Notes: generated by a model from the letters alone, not told the origin. A DNA stretch of 64,000 nt from Elephas maximus indicus (GCF_024166365.1 NC_064830.1:87662721-87726720), one strand, 5' to 3'. Positions 21,262-33,792 are shown, counted from the stretch's first letter. A program made the numbers and translations.

Positions 21262-22330
21262 TCTATCTTATTTTATTTTTGTTGTTGTTGAGAATGTACA
21301 CAGCAAAACACACCAATTCAACAGTTTCTACATGTACAGTTCAGTGACACTGATTATATTCTTCGAGTTGTGCAACCATTCTTATCCTCCTTCTCTGAGT
21401 TGTTCCTCCTCCATTGACATAAACTCACTGCCCCGTAAGTTTCCTATCTAACCTTTCGAGTTGCCATTGTCAACTCGATCTCATATTGGTACTTCTTGAA
21501 AGAGCATAATGCTCAAGGCAGACATTCTTTACTAGTTAAGCTAGACTATTTGGTCTTAAGAAGACTTCAGGGGGTGTTTTTGGTTTAAGGTTTAAAGATC
21601 GTCTCAGGGCAATATTTTCTGGAGTTCATTCACCGTGACTCAAAACCAAAACAGTTGCTGTTGAGTCGATTCCAACTCATAGCAACCGTATAGGATAGAG
21701 TAGAACTGTCCCAGAGAGTTCCCAAGGAGTGCTTGGTGGACTCGAACTGCCGACCTTTTCGGTTAGCAGCTGTAGCACTTAACCACTACACCACCAGGGT
21801 TTGCTCCATGACTCCAGAATATCTCAATTCCATGAGAATTTAAAATTATGTTCTATATTTTCTCCCTTTTGATCAGGATTGTTCTAGAGAATTTTTTAAT
21901 CAAAATATTCAGTAATGGTAGCCGGGTTCCATCCAGTTCTTCTGGTCTCATGGCAGAGAAGCAATTGTTCATGGAGGCAATTAGCCACACATTCCATTTC
22001 CTCCTCCTGCTCCTGACTCTCCTGCAAGCTTTTAAGAACCCAGGCACTACTCAACAAACTAGGAGGTAGAACAGAAGCACTAAACAATTTATTAGGCCAA
22101 TTAACTGGGATGTCCCATGAAACCATGAACCTACACCTCTGAACCAAGCAACCAAAACCCACGAGACATTTGGTTGTACATAAGGAGCCTCAGCTTCAGC
22201 AGCTGCTCTTTTGTGTTGTTGTTTTATTGTAAATATATCTATCACACAAAATTTGCCAATGCAACTTTTTATAGGTATACAAGTTATTGACAGCAATTAC
22301 ATTAATCAGCTGCAGAGTTTACAAAAGTTT
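21262..22330 (-). mobile_element. Older L1 3' UTR split by an AfroSINE
   Basis: The minus strand is an L1 3' end with GCAATATTTTCTGGAGTTC, GGTAGCCGGGTTCCATCC and GGGATGTCCCATGAAACC, the last also present in a related form in the L1 at 934-2,553. The AfroSINE at 21,641-21,801 interrupts it. It is more diverged than the L1 at 934. Confidence 0.7.
21641..21801 (-). mobile_element. AfroSINE, subtype S, inside the L1 3' UTR
   Basis: Complete reverse copy from AAAACCAAAACAGTTGC to ACCACCAGGGTTTGC. Confidence 0.9.
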
Positions 22331-22479
22331 GAATTGAGAAGCTGAGCCTTGAAGGATGGGAGGACTTTGAGGGGGAGGAAAGCTAATTTAGGCTTAGAGA
22401 GCAGCATAAACAAAGCCATGGATGCAGGAGAGTGATAGTCATTTGCAAGAAAGAGAAGAGTAATTGAGTTTGACTAGAA

Positions 22480-22830
22480 AAAGTGATTTTCAGTTACTTT
22501 TCCACCTCAGCTTATCAAATTGTCTCTGTTAGGATACTCAAATGGTCAGGGGCAGGCTGGACAGCTCACATTACATCATGAGTTTGGAGCCTGGTGCTCT
22601 CTGTTGGTTGAGATCTCAGTTCTCCTCCATGTGGCCTCTCCTTCTGGTTAGTTAATACTTCCTTACAACCACCCTGAGAGTGGTCTCAGGGTAGCTGCAT
22701 TTCTTATACAGTGGCATAGGGCTCCTGAGTGTAAAGCAGGATCTGCTGGGCCTTCTCAAGGCTTAGGCCCAGAACTGGCCCAACGTCACATCCTTTGCAG
22801 TCTGTTCGTTAAAATATGTCACAGGACCAG
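22480..22830. repeat. Ancient LTR-like repeat
   Basis: CTCCTCCATGTGGCCTCTCC, then GGCCCAGAACTGGCCCAACG and CACATCCTTTGC, resembles blocks at 34,285-34,790 and 60,340-60,830. Class uncertain, perhaps MaLR. Confidence 0.4.
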
Positions 22831-22841
22831 AGTAGATTCAC

Positions 22842-22868
22842 TGTGTGTGTGTGGGGGGGGGGGGGGGG
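22842..22868 (+). repeat. (TG)n followed by a poly(G) run
   Basis: TGTGTGTGTG passes directly into about 17 Gs. A shorter version, TGTGTGTG plus ten Gs, lies at 23,081-23,097. Confidence 0.9.
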
Positions 22869-23460
22869 CCTGCCCAAGAACGTGAATCCTGGGAGACAGG
22901 GTTCATTTAGGACCACCTTTGGAGACTTTTAGAGATACACCTCCACTTAAGCTTCCTACTCCCCAATTCCAGCATAAGGTATGGGACGAGAACTGGGTAT
23001 TGATGAAGGAAAGATAAGTTGAAGGCTAGGTTGTACAAGTGTTAAATGCCAGCCTAAAGGGTTTAAACTTCCAAAATATATGTGTGTGGGGGGGGGGTTG
23101 TTGAGAGAGGAAAAACACAGAATGTTTTTCTCTTCATGAGCCACTTCCAAACTTCCCTCTAAGTCTTATTGGCCAGAACTGAGTCACATGGCCACCCCAT
23201 GCTGCAAAGGAGCCTGGGAAAGTGAGAATCTGGCGAAGGGGAATGGGACTGCCATTACCAGCTTAGGCCAATCGTGATTCATTCTCTAGGCATGGGCCAT
23301 TGCAGCCTGAATAAAATAGGAGGGAAGAAGAGGTACAACGGTACTGGGTTGTCTAAATACACTGACTGCCACAAGTGACAAAAAGCAGGTAAACCAGCTG
23401 GGAAGATATTGCTTTAGTTTAGGTGAGAGGTGGTTAGGGCCTGGACCAGGGCAGAAGCAG

Positions 23461-23624
23461 CCAAAAAAACCCACTGCCGTCGAGTCGATTCCGACTCATA
23501 GCAACCCTACAGAACAGAGTAGAACTGCCCCATAGAGTTTCCAAGGAGCGCCTGGCAGATTCGAACTACTGACCTCTTGGTTAGCAGCTGTAGCACTTAA
23601 CCACTACGCCACCAGGGTTTCCTT
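23461..23624 (-). mobile_element. Young AfroSINE, subtype S, with perfect 10-bp target duplication
   Basis: Near-consensus reverse copy (GCCGTCGAGTCGATTCCGAC). GCAGAAGCAG flanks it exactly at 23,451-23,460 and 23,625-23,634. Confidence 0.93.
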
Positions 23625-23639
23625 GCAGAAGCAGCAGAG

Positions 23640-24560
23640 AGCGGGAAATAAGCCAGAAGTAAGAATGATTATAGAAATAGGATGGATAGCCCATGGCAAT
23701 TCATGACTGTCTTTCACAGGAGAGAAGGGGAAAGAAAGAGACAGAGAGAGAAGTCAAAGATGACAACACCATTTCCAACTTGCTTAATTGGATGGTGACG
23801 CCATTAACTGAGACTGAGAACACATAAGGAGAAGTAAGCCTGGAGAAAGATAACAACTTTTGCCTTAGACATTTTGAGTTTAAGGGGTCTGAGTGAGAGA
23901 TAGGGGTAACTGTCTAGTGTGCGCAGGACAGATGTAGAGACCAGGAATTATGGACATACAATTCCAGTTAAAACAATGGTATCAAAATTATGTCTCTACT
24001 TGTATAGGTCTGGGGAAAATGTCATCCCACAACTCAGAGAGATTCCTTCTGGAAAGAGGGATTGGGCAGAGGTGGGGCAGATCCAGGGGAAAACCTTCAC
24101 TGACTTTATATACTTAATGTGTTGTTGATTACGGTCTTGTATCCAATAAGGGAAAAGCAAGTTTACAAGTGAACTGAACAAGAAGGAGAATGTTCGAGGG
24201 AAAAGGAGAGGACTGGGTGCATGATTACATTTAGAGGGTAGGAAGAGGAGCAAGAGAAAAAAGTGATTAGAGGAGTTGGGAGAAAACAGGAGTATCAGTA
24301 TTGAATCTTGTAAATGGACCGAAGAGAATATCTCACCAAGAATGAGCAGCTGCAGAGAGTGTGGGAGACGGGATGAGGGCCTGAAAAAGTTGGCCTTTGT
24401 GCTCGGTAATCCTGTCACTGTTGGTCTGAGAGGAAGGGAGATCAGTGTGTTGGGGGTGAAATATGGCCACATGGCATGCGGACCACGCTTTATAGAATTG
24501 TGGAGTCATAAAGAGAAAGGACACGCAGCCCAAGGGCATTAGGTCGGGAGATGGCATTGT
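23640..24560 (-). repeat. L2-like remnant
   Basis: Blocks such as CATTTTGAGTTTAAGGGGTC and GAGATAGGGGTAACTGTC follow the antisense order of L2. Strongly diverged. 24,560-25,440 has nothing recognised. Confidence 0.4.
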
Positions 24561-25814
24561 TAATGGCTACAGGGGACCAATCGTATCCTTTCATTGTTAT
24601 CCCACCACTCCTCACCTTTTAGCTTGTTTTTAACATGCTGTAGGAACATCAGACCCAGAAGTGTTAAGTATCAGAGGAACCTGAGGCAAGGCGCACCCCA
24701 TTTATTCCTGCAACATCCTGCACCACCATGGGACCGGTAGTAGTTGTGGTAAAAATATGTTGTGCATTTGTCTTTCCCACGAATTTTTTTCTAGCCACAA
24801 AATTAACCAGAAACTAGAGAAGCATAGTCTCCCCCTCCCCGTTTTTATCAGTAACTCAGAGAGAGAGTCTCCAGTAAATAAGAATAAGTATCAAAACTAA
24901 ACTAGAAATATTGATGGAACGCAGTGAGATAATATGTAATGATTTCTTTGCCAACCAACAGCAGGTTGACTCCAATGTGACAATTTAGAATTAAGGTGAC
25001 TCGGATTAAATGAACTAGTTTGTGATAGGACAAGCAAAGCCCAGGGACCTTTGGATTGGTCACATGTAAATGATTCCTCTCTCCAGACCCCTTTTTCTTC
25101 CTTTACATTTTTTTTTTCCATGCACTCACCCTCTTTCCTGTGGATACATTGCAGAAATGACCATGAGGCCAAGGGCATGGACCAGTGGACTGAGAAGTAT
25201 TACTTACCTATGACCTTCAGTTGGCAGCCAGCTCTTGTGAGTCTGGGCAGGGGGTTGGAGTGTGGGGCGCAGAAGCCCCCACAGAAAGCCCAGGATCCTG
25301 GGCTTCGGGTGTCCAGGATTTCCATCCTGGCACTTCCACTTTCTTTCAACAGTTACTGAATATAAATTTCTTTAATAATGTATTCAATGGGATACTTTCA
25401 GCTTCTAATACCAGCTAAAAGTGGTTTTCATAATAAGAGGCTTTCAGGTCTACCTTAACAGTGTTCCATGGTAGGAGGTTCCAGGATTGGGGCAGCAACT
25501 CAATGAAGTCATAAAGTCCCCTGGCCCTGCCATATTTCTACTTTGGCATCTTTAGCATATTGACTTTCACCCTAAATTCTGCCCTCATGGTCACAAGATG
25601 GCTGCCACAGCTCCAAGCATCACCACCCTCCATGACAATTTCCAAAGGCTCTTTCTTTCACTTTTTATCAGAGAGGAAAAGCTTTCTGAAAAGCACCCTG
25701 CACACATTCCTTCAAGTCCCATTGCCCCAGACTGAGTCACCTGTCCATGTTCCAACTGTAAGGGAGGCTGGGAAGGTGAGTACCTTTCATTTTCAGTCTC
25801 TGCAGTGGACAAAG

Positions 25815-25989
25815 AAACCCTGGTGGTGTAGTGGTTAAGCGCTATGGCCACTAACCAAAGGGCTGGCAGTTTGAACCCACCAGGTGCTCCTTGGAAACTC
25901 TATGTGGCAGTTCTACTCTGTTCTATACGGTCACTATGTGTCGGAATTGACTCAACGACAATGGGTTTGGCTTTTTTTTTTTTTTTTGG
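25815..25989 (+). mobile_element. AfroSINE, subtype S, long T-rich tail
   Basis: Complete copy from GAAACCCTGGTGGTG to GGGTTTGGC plus a run of about 17 Ts. 25,440-25,810 resembles an old LTR but is not assigned. Confidence 0.9.
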
Positions 25990-26059
25990 TAGTGGAGAAA
26001 AGGAGCTGGGCATGACTGTTGAATAGATAACCAAACATGCACTGCAGGTGACAATAATA

Positions 26060-26255
26060 AGAATAAAAAGTAACATTAGCCACCAACATTAATTGAGTGA
26101 TCACTACATGTCAGGCACTGTACTAAGTGGTCAGCATGCATTACTGCAGTTCATCTCAACCATAGTACTATAATACTCTAATTTTACAAACAAGGGAACT
26201 GAGGCTCAGAGAGGTTTAAAATCTTGCTCTGTCGGTCACACAGTTAGAAAACCCA
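26060..26255 (+). repeat. MIR-like SINE
   Basis: TGTCAGGCACTGTACTAAG, TTTTACAAACAAGGGAACTG and AGGCTCAGAGAGGTTTAA are in MIR order. Confidence 0.7.
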
Positions 26256-26529
26256 CTCTTGGCCTTTGGAGATCAAGATCAATGAGGCAGCCCTTAACCT
26301 CAAAAGACTCCCAGTTCAGAGGAAGTCCCAGGCGGGGAGATAAAGCATTGCAACATGGTGAGATAAATGCTCTTGGGGTGAAGCAGCATGAGCTAGTAAG
26401 AAAACAATCCCTTACCCCCTCCCCAGGCAAGCAGGCCAGCACTGTGCCTCCAAAGACCCCCCCGCCAGGGTGGACAGAATGGAGGGAAGTGCTGGGAAGC
26501 GCTAGATAGGAACAAGGGCCAGGAAGGGG

Positions 26530-27290
26530 CGAGTTCCTCAAATTGGAAATTAGGAGTAGGTGCGTTTTGGAGTTGTGCTGCCGGGAGATGACAGGACCCC
26601 AGTAGGAATGACTGCAGGATGCTACGAGGAGGCTGCACCTTGGGGTGTGAGACCCCCAGCAGCTGCCTAGACACCCAGACCAAAGCTGGCAATGAGCAGC
26701 AGAATTGGACAAAGGCTGGTCCGTGGTGCCTTTTGTAGACTGGAGACCACTGGACCCTCCCTCAGTGTCCAGAGCGCACATGACACACACACCCACGTCC
26801 TCTGCTCCACCCTGGAGTCGGGGAGAGAGTCCAGCAACCACTGAGAGTAAATTTATTACACTCTGGTGCCTAGGGCTTGACGTCAGCTTTAATTTTGTTT
26901 GGAGCAACAAATTCCTATGGTGTTGGCACTGGGTTTTTTTTTTTTTTTTCTTACATAATAAAACAGGCCAGCCTGACCGGAGATGCACGCGGAGATCTGG
27001 GGAAATGCAGAAAAAGCAGTCACTGACTCTGTCCTAAGGAGAAGGGATCCAAGGAAGGCGTCACAGAAGAGGTGCAGTTTAAACAGTTCACCTGGGAACA
27101 GGAGAGAAAAAGGTCTGTGCAAAGGCAAAGAGGTGTGAAAGACTTTGCTCCTCCAGGGGACTGTGAGTATCGTGAGCAGCGGGTAAATGGCACAGCAGTC
27201 AGGAGCCGAGGGTGGCCAAGAAGACACTGGGGTTTTATCTTGAGCTCCAGGATCCTGGGTAGGTGAGGGCGGCTCTTAAAAATGCAGAAA
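26530..27290 (-). repeat. L2/MIR-like remnants
   Basis: Purine-rich blocks such as GGAAGGCGTCACAGAAGAGG and GTCTGTGCAAAGGCAAAGAG follow the antisense order of the L2 3' end. The 250-codon frame on the minus strand at 26,236-26,988 overlaps this and low-complexity sequence and is not credible as a gene. Confidence 0.4.
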
Positions 27291-27368
27291 TGGGTCTTGC
27301 TGTGAGGTATTCGAATCTGTCCTTTTAAGTAGCGGAACATTTTCTTATTTATGAACCCGTTTTTGAAG

Positions 27369-27573
27369 TTGTCCTGGGTGTTGCAAACAGTTAAGTGCTC
27401 GATTACTAACTGAAAGGTTGACTGTTCAAACTCACCCAGAGGTCCTTGGAAGTAAGGCCTGGTGATCTGCTTCTGAAAGGTCACTGTCATGAAAACCATA
27501 TGGAGTGCAGTTCTATTTGGAAACACATGGGGTCGCCATGAATTGGAATTGGCTTGATGGCAACTGGTTTGGT
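27369..27573 (+). mobile_element. AfroSINE, subtype G
   Basis: Head GTCCTGGGTGTTGCAAAC, internal TAAGGCCTGGTGATCTGCTT, and tail GGGTCGCCATGAATTGG. Confidence 0.85.
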
Positions 27574-28008
27574 TATAAGTTACAATTATCTGGAACCCCA
27601 AAACATGAAGCAGGTGCAATCTGGATAAAATTTTTCCCACCACGATTATATTGGATGCAAGAGACATCACGGGATTTTACTTTTCTAAATTATATTAAGC
27701 CTGGCCCTGTGCACCTGTGACAAGGCTAGTGAGAAAGTTCATCTCTGTCATTATGGCGGCCCTCCCCCGCTCAGAGAGTGAGTGAAAATCCAGGAGTCTT
27801 GTCCAGTCCAGACTGTGGAGGAGGGAGGTGGGCCTGTACTGAGTAGCATTCCATTGTGGGCTGTACCACGATATGTTCATCCTTTCTCCAGTTGAGGGTC
27901 CTCTGGGCTGTTTCCAGTTTGGGGGGATTAGAAATAAAGTCACTATAAGCATTTGCAGAAAGATTTTTGAGTGAACATAAGTTTTTATTTCTCTAGAGTA
28001 AATGCCAA

Positions 28009-28374
28009 GAGCCCTGGTAGCACAGCGGTTAAGTGCTTAGCTGTTAACTGAAAGATCAGCGGTTCAAATCCACCAGCTGCTGTGTGGGAGAAAGATGTAG
28101 TGGTTTGTTTCTGCAAAGATTCCGTAAAAAAAGCTATTGCCGTAGTCGATTCTGACTCGTAGCAACTCTATAGGACAGAATAGAACTGCCCCGTAGGGTT
28201 TCCAAGGAGTGGCTGGTGGATTCAAACTGCTGACCTTTTGGTTAGCAGCCTGAGCACTTAACCACTGTGCCACCAAGATTATAGCCTTGGAAACTCATTA
28301 GGGTGGTTCTACTCTGTCCTGTAGGGTCACTGTGAGTCAAAATCGACTCTACACAATGGGTTTGGGTTTTGGAG
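28009..28374 (+). mobile_element. AfroSINE, subtype D, split by another AfroSINE
   Basis: The 5' half (28,009-28,123) stops after TGCAAAGATTCCGTAAA. The 3' half resumes at about 28,280 with TATAGCCTTGGAAACTC and ends with GGGTTTGGGTTTTGG. Confidence 0.88.
28124..28279 (-). mobile_element. AfroSINE, subtype S, inserted in another AfroSINE
   Basis: Complete reverse copy from AAAAAGCTATTGCC to ACCACTGTGCCACCAAG. Confidence 0.88.
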
Positions 28375-28945
28375 GGTAGTTGCCTAGGAGTAGGAAGCTG
28401 GGCCATATAGTAAAATGTGTACTTTACTTTGTAATAAGCTGACAAACTTTTCGAAACGTTTGTACCATTTTGCATTCCCACTAGCAATGTATGGGAATTC
28501 CAGTTGTTCCCATCCTCACCAGCACTTGGCATTGTATTTTTTTTGTTTTTTAATTTTAGCCAATTTAAGATGTATGTAGTGCTATCTCAATGTGGTTTTA
28601 ATTGGCATTTCCCTAATGACTAATGACGTTGAACTTTTTTTTCATGTGTTTATTTGCTACCTGTGTATATTTTTGGGTGAAATATCTGTTCAGATCTTTT
28701 GCCCATTTTTAAAAAATTGAATTGTTTTATTATTGAGTTTTGAGAGTTCGTTATGTATTCTGGACACCAGTTGTTTGTCAAACATACTTGCAAATACTTT
28801 CTCACAATCTCTGGCTTACTTTTTATTCTCTTAACAGGGTCTCTTGAAGAACAGAGACTTTTTATTCTGATGAAGTTCAATTTAGCAGTTATTCCTTTTA
28901 TGGATCACACTTCTGGTGTCCATATCTACGTTAACATTTTTAAGC

Positions 28946-29118
28946 AGCTTTATGGTGGTGTAGTGGTTAAGATCTATGGCTGCTAACCAAAAGGTCAGTA
29001 GTTTGAATCCACCAGGTGCTCCTTAGAAACTCTATGGGGCAGTCCTATTCTGTCCTATAGGGTCGTTATGAGTTGGAATCGACTCGATGGCAAAGGGTTT
29101 GTTTTTTTTGGGTTTTTT
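28946..29118 (+). mobile_element. AfroSINE, subtype S
   Basis: Complete copy from ATGGTGGTGTAGTGG to AAGGGTTTGTTTTTTTTGGG. Confidence 0.9.
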
Positions 29119-30127
29119 ATTGAGCTGTAATTCATGTACCATACAATTTGCCCATTTAAAGTGTACAACTCGATGGCTTTAGGTATATTCACAGATTTGA
29201 GCAGCCTTCAACCCCAAAAAGAAGCCCCGTACCCTTTAACCATCACCCCCTTTCCCTCTTTACTTCCCCTCCTCCACACCTGGGCAATCACTATAACCTA
29301 CTTTCTGGCTCCATAGATTTGCCTGTTCTGGGCATTTTAGGTAAATGGAATCATACAACAGGTGGTCCTTTGTGACTGTCTTCTTTCATTTTAGCATAAT
29401 ATTTTCAAGGTTCATCCATGTTATAGCATGTATCAGTACTTCATTTCTTTTTATTGCTGAATATTCCATTGTATGTATACGCTACATTTTATTTAACCCT
29501 GATCATTTGATAGACATTTGGGTTGTTGCTACCTTTTAGCTATTGTGAATAATGATGCCGTGAATATTTGTATACAAGTTTTTGTGTAGACATATGTTTT
29601 CATTTCTCTTAGGTAGATAGCTAGAAGTGGAATTGCTGGGTCATACGGAAATTCTATATTTAACTTTTTGAGGAACTGCCAGACCGTTTTCTGGATCGGC
29701 TGCACTGTTTTGCATTCTCACCATCAGCATATGAGCATTCCGGTTATTTTACATGAAAATAAAAAGATAAGCCAATGCCTGTTATTATTTGTCTTTTTTT
29801 TATTATAGCCATCCTAGGGGGTGTGACACGGTATTTCACTTGGTTTTGATTTGCATTTCTCTGATGACTAATGACGTTGAGCCTGTTTTCATGTACTCAT
29901 TATCCATTTGTATAATCTTCAGAGAGCTGTCTATTCAGATTCTTTGCCTATTTTTTCACTGGACTGTTTTTTTATTACTGAGTCATAATATACTTACTCC
30001 TCACTTATCGACTATCTTGTTTTCTGACACTTCATGTTTACAACAATGGTAAAAAATCTGCTATTGGACTATTTTGCTCATTAACAATGTATGACAGGCA
30101 GCAACAAATGCCAAGGTGCAAGGCAAG

Positions 30128-30325
30128 AGTAACGCTGGTTGCGATGGTTAAGGTTATGTGTCAACTTGGCTGGGCCATGATTTTCAGTGGTTTGACAGTT
30201 ATGTAATGATGTCATTTGGCAGTTATGTAATGATGTAGTCATCTCCATTTTGTGATCTGATGTGGTCATCCTCCATTTTTGCATAATGACCTGATCTTTG
30301 GAACCTAACCATGTTGATAAGTGAA
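30128..30325 (+). repeat. LTR-derived fragment with short internal repeats
   Basis: Begins GGTTGCGATGGTTAAGG, has CAACTTGGCTGGGCCATGAT and then repeats GGCAGTTATGTAATGATG-like and GATCTGATGTGGTCATC-like units. The inverse of part of it is at 32,985-33,090. Confidence 0.55.
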
Positions 30326-31499
30326 GAGTGGGTGTAGTTGTTTATGTCTTCTAAATACAAGTCCCTTATCAAATACATGATTTGCAAAAATTTTCTCCCA
30401 TTCTGTGAGTTGTCTTTTTACTTTCTCGATGGTGTCCTCTGGAGCACAAATTTTTTAATTTGATGATGTCCAGTTTATTTTTTCTTTTGTTGTTTGGACT
30501 TTTGTGTCATAACTAAGAATTCAAGGTCAGGAAGATGTTTTCTTCTAAGAGTTTTGTGGGTTTAAGTCTTACATTTAGGTCTGTGGTCCATTTTGAGTTA
30601 ATTTTTGTATATTTAAGTGAGGTAGAGATCCAAATTCATTCTTTTTCATCTGGATATTCCAGTCTGTCCCAGCACCAATTGTTGAAGAGACAGAACATTC
30701 CCCACCCCAACACTGAAGTGTCTTTGCATACATTAACATCTTATTATATTTTCTTTATCACTTGTCTATTCATGTTTCTACTCCTCTATCCATAAAAAAA
30801 AAAAAAACCTTTTTTATTTTTGGATGCATTTAAGAAAGTAAGTTCCAGATATCAGTACCCTTCCTCCTAAATACATCAGCATGCATATCACCAACTAATG
30901 TTCAATATTTGTACACAAATTTTTCTTTTTGATGTGAAATTTATATACATATGAAACGCACAAATCTTAAGTGTCGCATTCGATGAGTTTTGACAAATGC
31001 AGCCCACGGGTTTAACACAAACCCCTATCAAGATGTAGGACATCACCAACACCCCCAGAAAGTTCCCCCATGTGCTTTTTTAAACGCGCATTTATTTTTG
31101 ACAAATGCATATACCCGTGTAACCACCAGTACCATAAAAATATAGAAAATTTCCATGTCCTCAGAGTATTACCTTGTGCCCCTTTGCAGCCAATCTCCCC
31201 ATCTCCAGTGCTCACCCAGGCAGCCACTAATCTCATTTCTATCACTGTAGATTAGTTTTGTCTGTTATAGAACTTCATATAAATGGAATCATATGCTCTG
31301 TGCTATTTTGTGACTAGTTTCTTTTGCTCCCGACCAGCATTTTCTAAAAAACAAAATAGAACAGAATGTTTTTGTGTGTGTGAGAGAGAGAGGTAGAAAG
31401 AGAGGGAGAGATTACACTGAACCAAAAAAAAAAAAAAAAAAACACATTTCTTATTGTGGGCTGTAATAAAAAAAAAAGTCAAAGCTGCTGATCCAAAAC

Positions 31500-32070
31500 T
31501 GTTCCCCAGATCAGGGCCCTGTGTCTCTTTCCCACCTTATCTCTTGTCACTCGCCCCCCACCGCCTCCACTGCTCTGATCTCATATCAGTTACTCCAGTG
31601 CTCAGCCTCACCTTCGGACCTTTGCAAATACTGGTCCTTCCTTTGGGTCACTCTCCCCCGCCTCATCCTATTTGCTCCAAACTGTGGAAACCCTGGTGGT
31701 GTAGTGGTTAAGTACTATGGCTGCTAACCAAAAGGCTGGCAGTTCAAATCCACTAGGTGCTCCTTAGAAACTCTATGGGGCAGTTTTATGGCGTCCTATT
31801 TTTTATAGGGTTGGTATGAGTTGGAATCAACTCGACGGCAATGGTTTTTTTTTTTTTTTTGGTAGAACCCCTACTCATTCATCTATACCTTCTTGGTTGG
31901 CCCGTCCTCTAGAAAACCTCTGTTCTCATGCTTCCCTCCCCAGGCTGTTATCATGTTGTACCCTAATTACTTGGTCTCTCTCTCCTTGAGCCAACCACAA
32001 GCTCTGTGAGGACAGGGACCATGTCTTGTTCACCTTTGCAGCCTCTTGCTCCTTTGTAACCCAGCTCCTA
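31500..32070 (+). repeat. L2 3'-end remnant split by an AfroSINE
   Basis: GACCTTTGCAAATACTGGTC before, and CAAGCTCTGTGAGGACAGGG with ACCATGTCTTGTTCACC after, the SINE at 31,684 follow L2 order. Confidence 0.6.
31684..31862 (+). mobile_element. AfroSINE, subtype S
   Basis: Complete copy from TGGAAACCCTGGTGG to GACGGCAATGG plus a T-run. Confidence 0.9.
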
Positions 32071-32094
32071 AGATGTGATAACACATAATAAAGA

Positions 32095-32251
32095 ACAAAA
32101 ACCCGTTGCCATCGCATCAATTCCGACTCATAGCAACCCTATAGGACAGAGTGGAACTGTCCCATAGGGTTTCCAAGGAGTGGCTGGTGGATAAGAACTG
32201 CCAACCTTTTGGTTAGCAGTTGAGCTCATAACCACTACACCACCAGGGCTC
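32095..32251 (-). mobile_element. AfroSINE, subtype S
   Basis: Complete reverse copy from ACAAAAACCCGTTGCC to ACCACCAGGGCTC. A short LTR end (TTGGGGACACAATTCAATCC) follows to about 32,310. Confidence 0.9.
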
Positions 32252-32429
32252 AGGGTATAGAGGTTAGGATTTACAACACATATTTTTGGGGACACAATTC
32301 AATCCATAACATTAACTGTCATGTTTCACAACTTCTTGCAACTGCCTTGAGAACTTAGCCTTTCAACTTTCCTCTGTACTCCCAATATTGGTCTTTTCAT
32401 AATTTTTACTTCCTCCCAGCCATGCTGGG

Positions 32430-32967
32430 CGTCTTAGGCTTGGTTCTATAGAGAAGCAAAACCCGTGGAATATATATATACATGTATACACACACACACA
32501 CACATACATATATGGAGCTCTGGTGGCTAAGAGCTTAAGCTGCTAACGGAAAGGTCAGCAGTCTGAATTTTGGGTGCCAGCTCCAGGGGAAGCCTTTCTC
32601 TCTCTGTCAGCTCTGGAAGAAGGTCCTTGTCATCAATCTTCCCCTGGGTCTAGGAGACTTTCAGCAAGGGTCCTTGAGTCCAAAGGACATGGTGTGCTCC
32701 TGGCTCTTCTTTTTTGATGGTAATGAGGTCCCTCTCCTCTCTGCTGAATTCTCTCTTTTATATCTTAAAAGAGATTGACTCAAGATACAACTAGTCCTGT
32801 AGATTGAGTCCTTCCTGCCTCTAATCCTGCCTTGTTACATCACCTAAGACAAGCACACATAAAATAATCCTATCAGATCATAAAATTGTGGACAACCACA
32901 CTATACTGGGAATCATGGCCTGGCCAAGTTGACACACATTTTTGGGGGCGCAATTCAGTCCATAACA
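32430..32967 (-). mobile_element. LTR of the same ERVL/MaLR-type family, with a SINE head in it
   Basis: Shares GGTGCCAGCTCCAGGGGAAG and CAATTCAGTCCATAACA with the LTRs at 43,535 and 48,543. An (AT)n/(CA)n stretch and an AfroSINE head fragment (32,513-32,566) interrupt the start. No target duplication is seen. Confidence 0.65.
32513..32566 (+). mobile_element. AfroSINE 5' fragment
   Basis: Head only: GGAGCTCTGGTGGCTAAGAG to AAGGTCAGCAGTCTG. Confidence 0.75.
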
Positions 32968-32984
32968 GAGGTGATTACAACATT

Positions 32985-33090
32985 ACGTAACTGCCAAACC
33001 ACACCATAGCTGCCAAACCACACCATAGCTGCCAAACCACTGAGAATCATGGCTCAGCCAAGTTGACACACAACCTTAACCATCACACTA
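32985..33090 (-). repeat. LTR-derived fragment with tandem 21-bp units
   Basis: GCTGCCAAACCACACCATA-like units repeat about three times, then the inverse of the 30,140-30,200 sequence (TCAGCCAAGTTGACACACAA). Confidence 0.6.
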
Positions 33091-33689
33091 AGGCAAACAG
33101 CTGTTATCATGAAGATGACATCATAACCCTGTGTGTAACCTCTGCCCCCGAACCCTTCCCCATCTTGCCAGAGTGACATTAATTCTGTGACTGTGTGGAT
33201 ATGGAGGAGGTGTGTGTGTGTGCATGGACACATATCTGTGTAAAAGAATATATATAGGATCCATTCTTATCATTACAAAATATTTGCAAATGGAAAACTC
33301 TATGTTAGCAATTGTGTTATATTCTGTATCTTCTTTTTAATGGAGGGTCATCTTTTTGTGACAACCAGCACATCTTACTGAAATAAATTTGCAATGAAAC
33401 AACTATCTCGCTGAAAAGCAAATGTATCTTAAGGGACAAATGCAGGAGTGGGGTAGGGTAGGGGGAAGAGGCTAAAGGTTTAGATGTTACAAATGTCAAA
33501 TGTCCTTTTATTTGTCAAAAGTTATTTTAAGGAGATAAACAATTGCCCAAAGGTAAATATCCAAGAACGTTTACCACAGCGTTGTTTAGAGTAAGGAGAA
33601 ACATGGGAACCTAACTATCCATCCAGAAGAGGCTGATTAAATAGACATACAGTGGAACTGTATGCTGTCAGTTAATGGATAACGATAAT

Positions 33690-33790
33690 CTCTATCAGAG
33701 GTGGGCAAACTTCTTCTCCAAAGGGCCAGACAGCATAAATATTTTAGGTTATAAGATGGTCTGTGATCACATCAGGGCAACCCTCATATA
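33690..33790 (+). repeat. hAT-Charlie-like MER fragment
   Basis: CAGAGGTGGGCAAACTTCTT, then AAAGGGCCAGACAGCATAAA and TATTTTAGG, resembles a common mammalian hAT-derived MER element. 33,100-33,680 holds only AT-rich and (TG)n sequence. Confidence 0.5.
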
Positions 33791-33792
33791 TT

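Larger units (their letters stand above)
27780..31370 (-). mobile_element. Old L1 remnants, several segments, split by SINEs and an LTR piece
   Basis: The minus strand carries diverged L1 ORF2 and 3' UTR pieces at about 27,830-28,008, 28,376-28,940, 29,119-30,050, 30,326-30,800 and 30,830-31,370. Marks include GTAGCATTCCATTGTGGGC and CATTTGCATTCCCA-like blocks. The repeated appearance of the same L1 part (near 28,440 and 29,690) means at least two elements lie here. Confidence 0.6.

Noticed and set aside
26236..26988. 250-codon minus-strand frame
   Set aside because: No recognisable domain, low-complexity stretches including a lysine run from a T-tract, and overlap with L2/MIR-like sequence.
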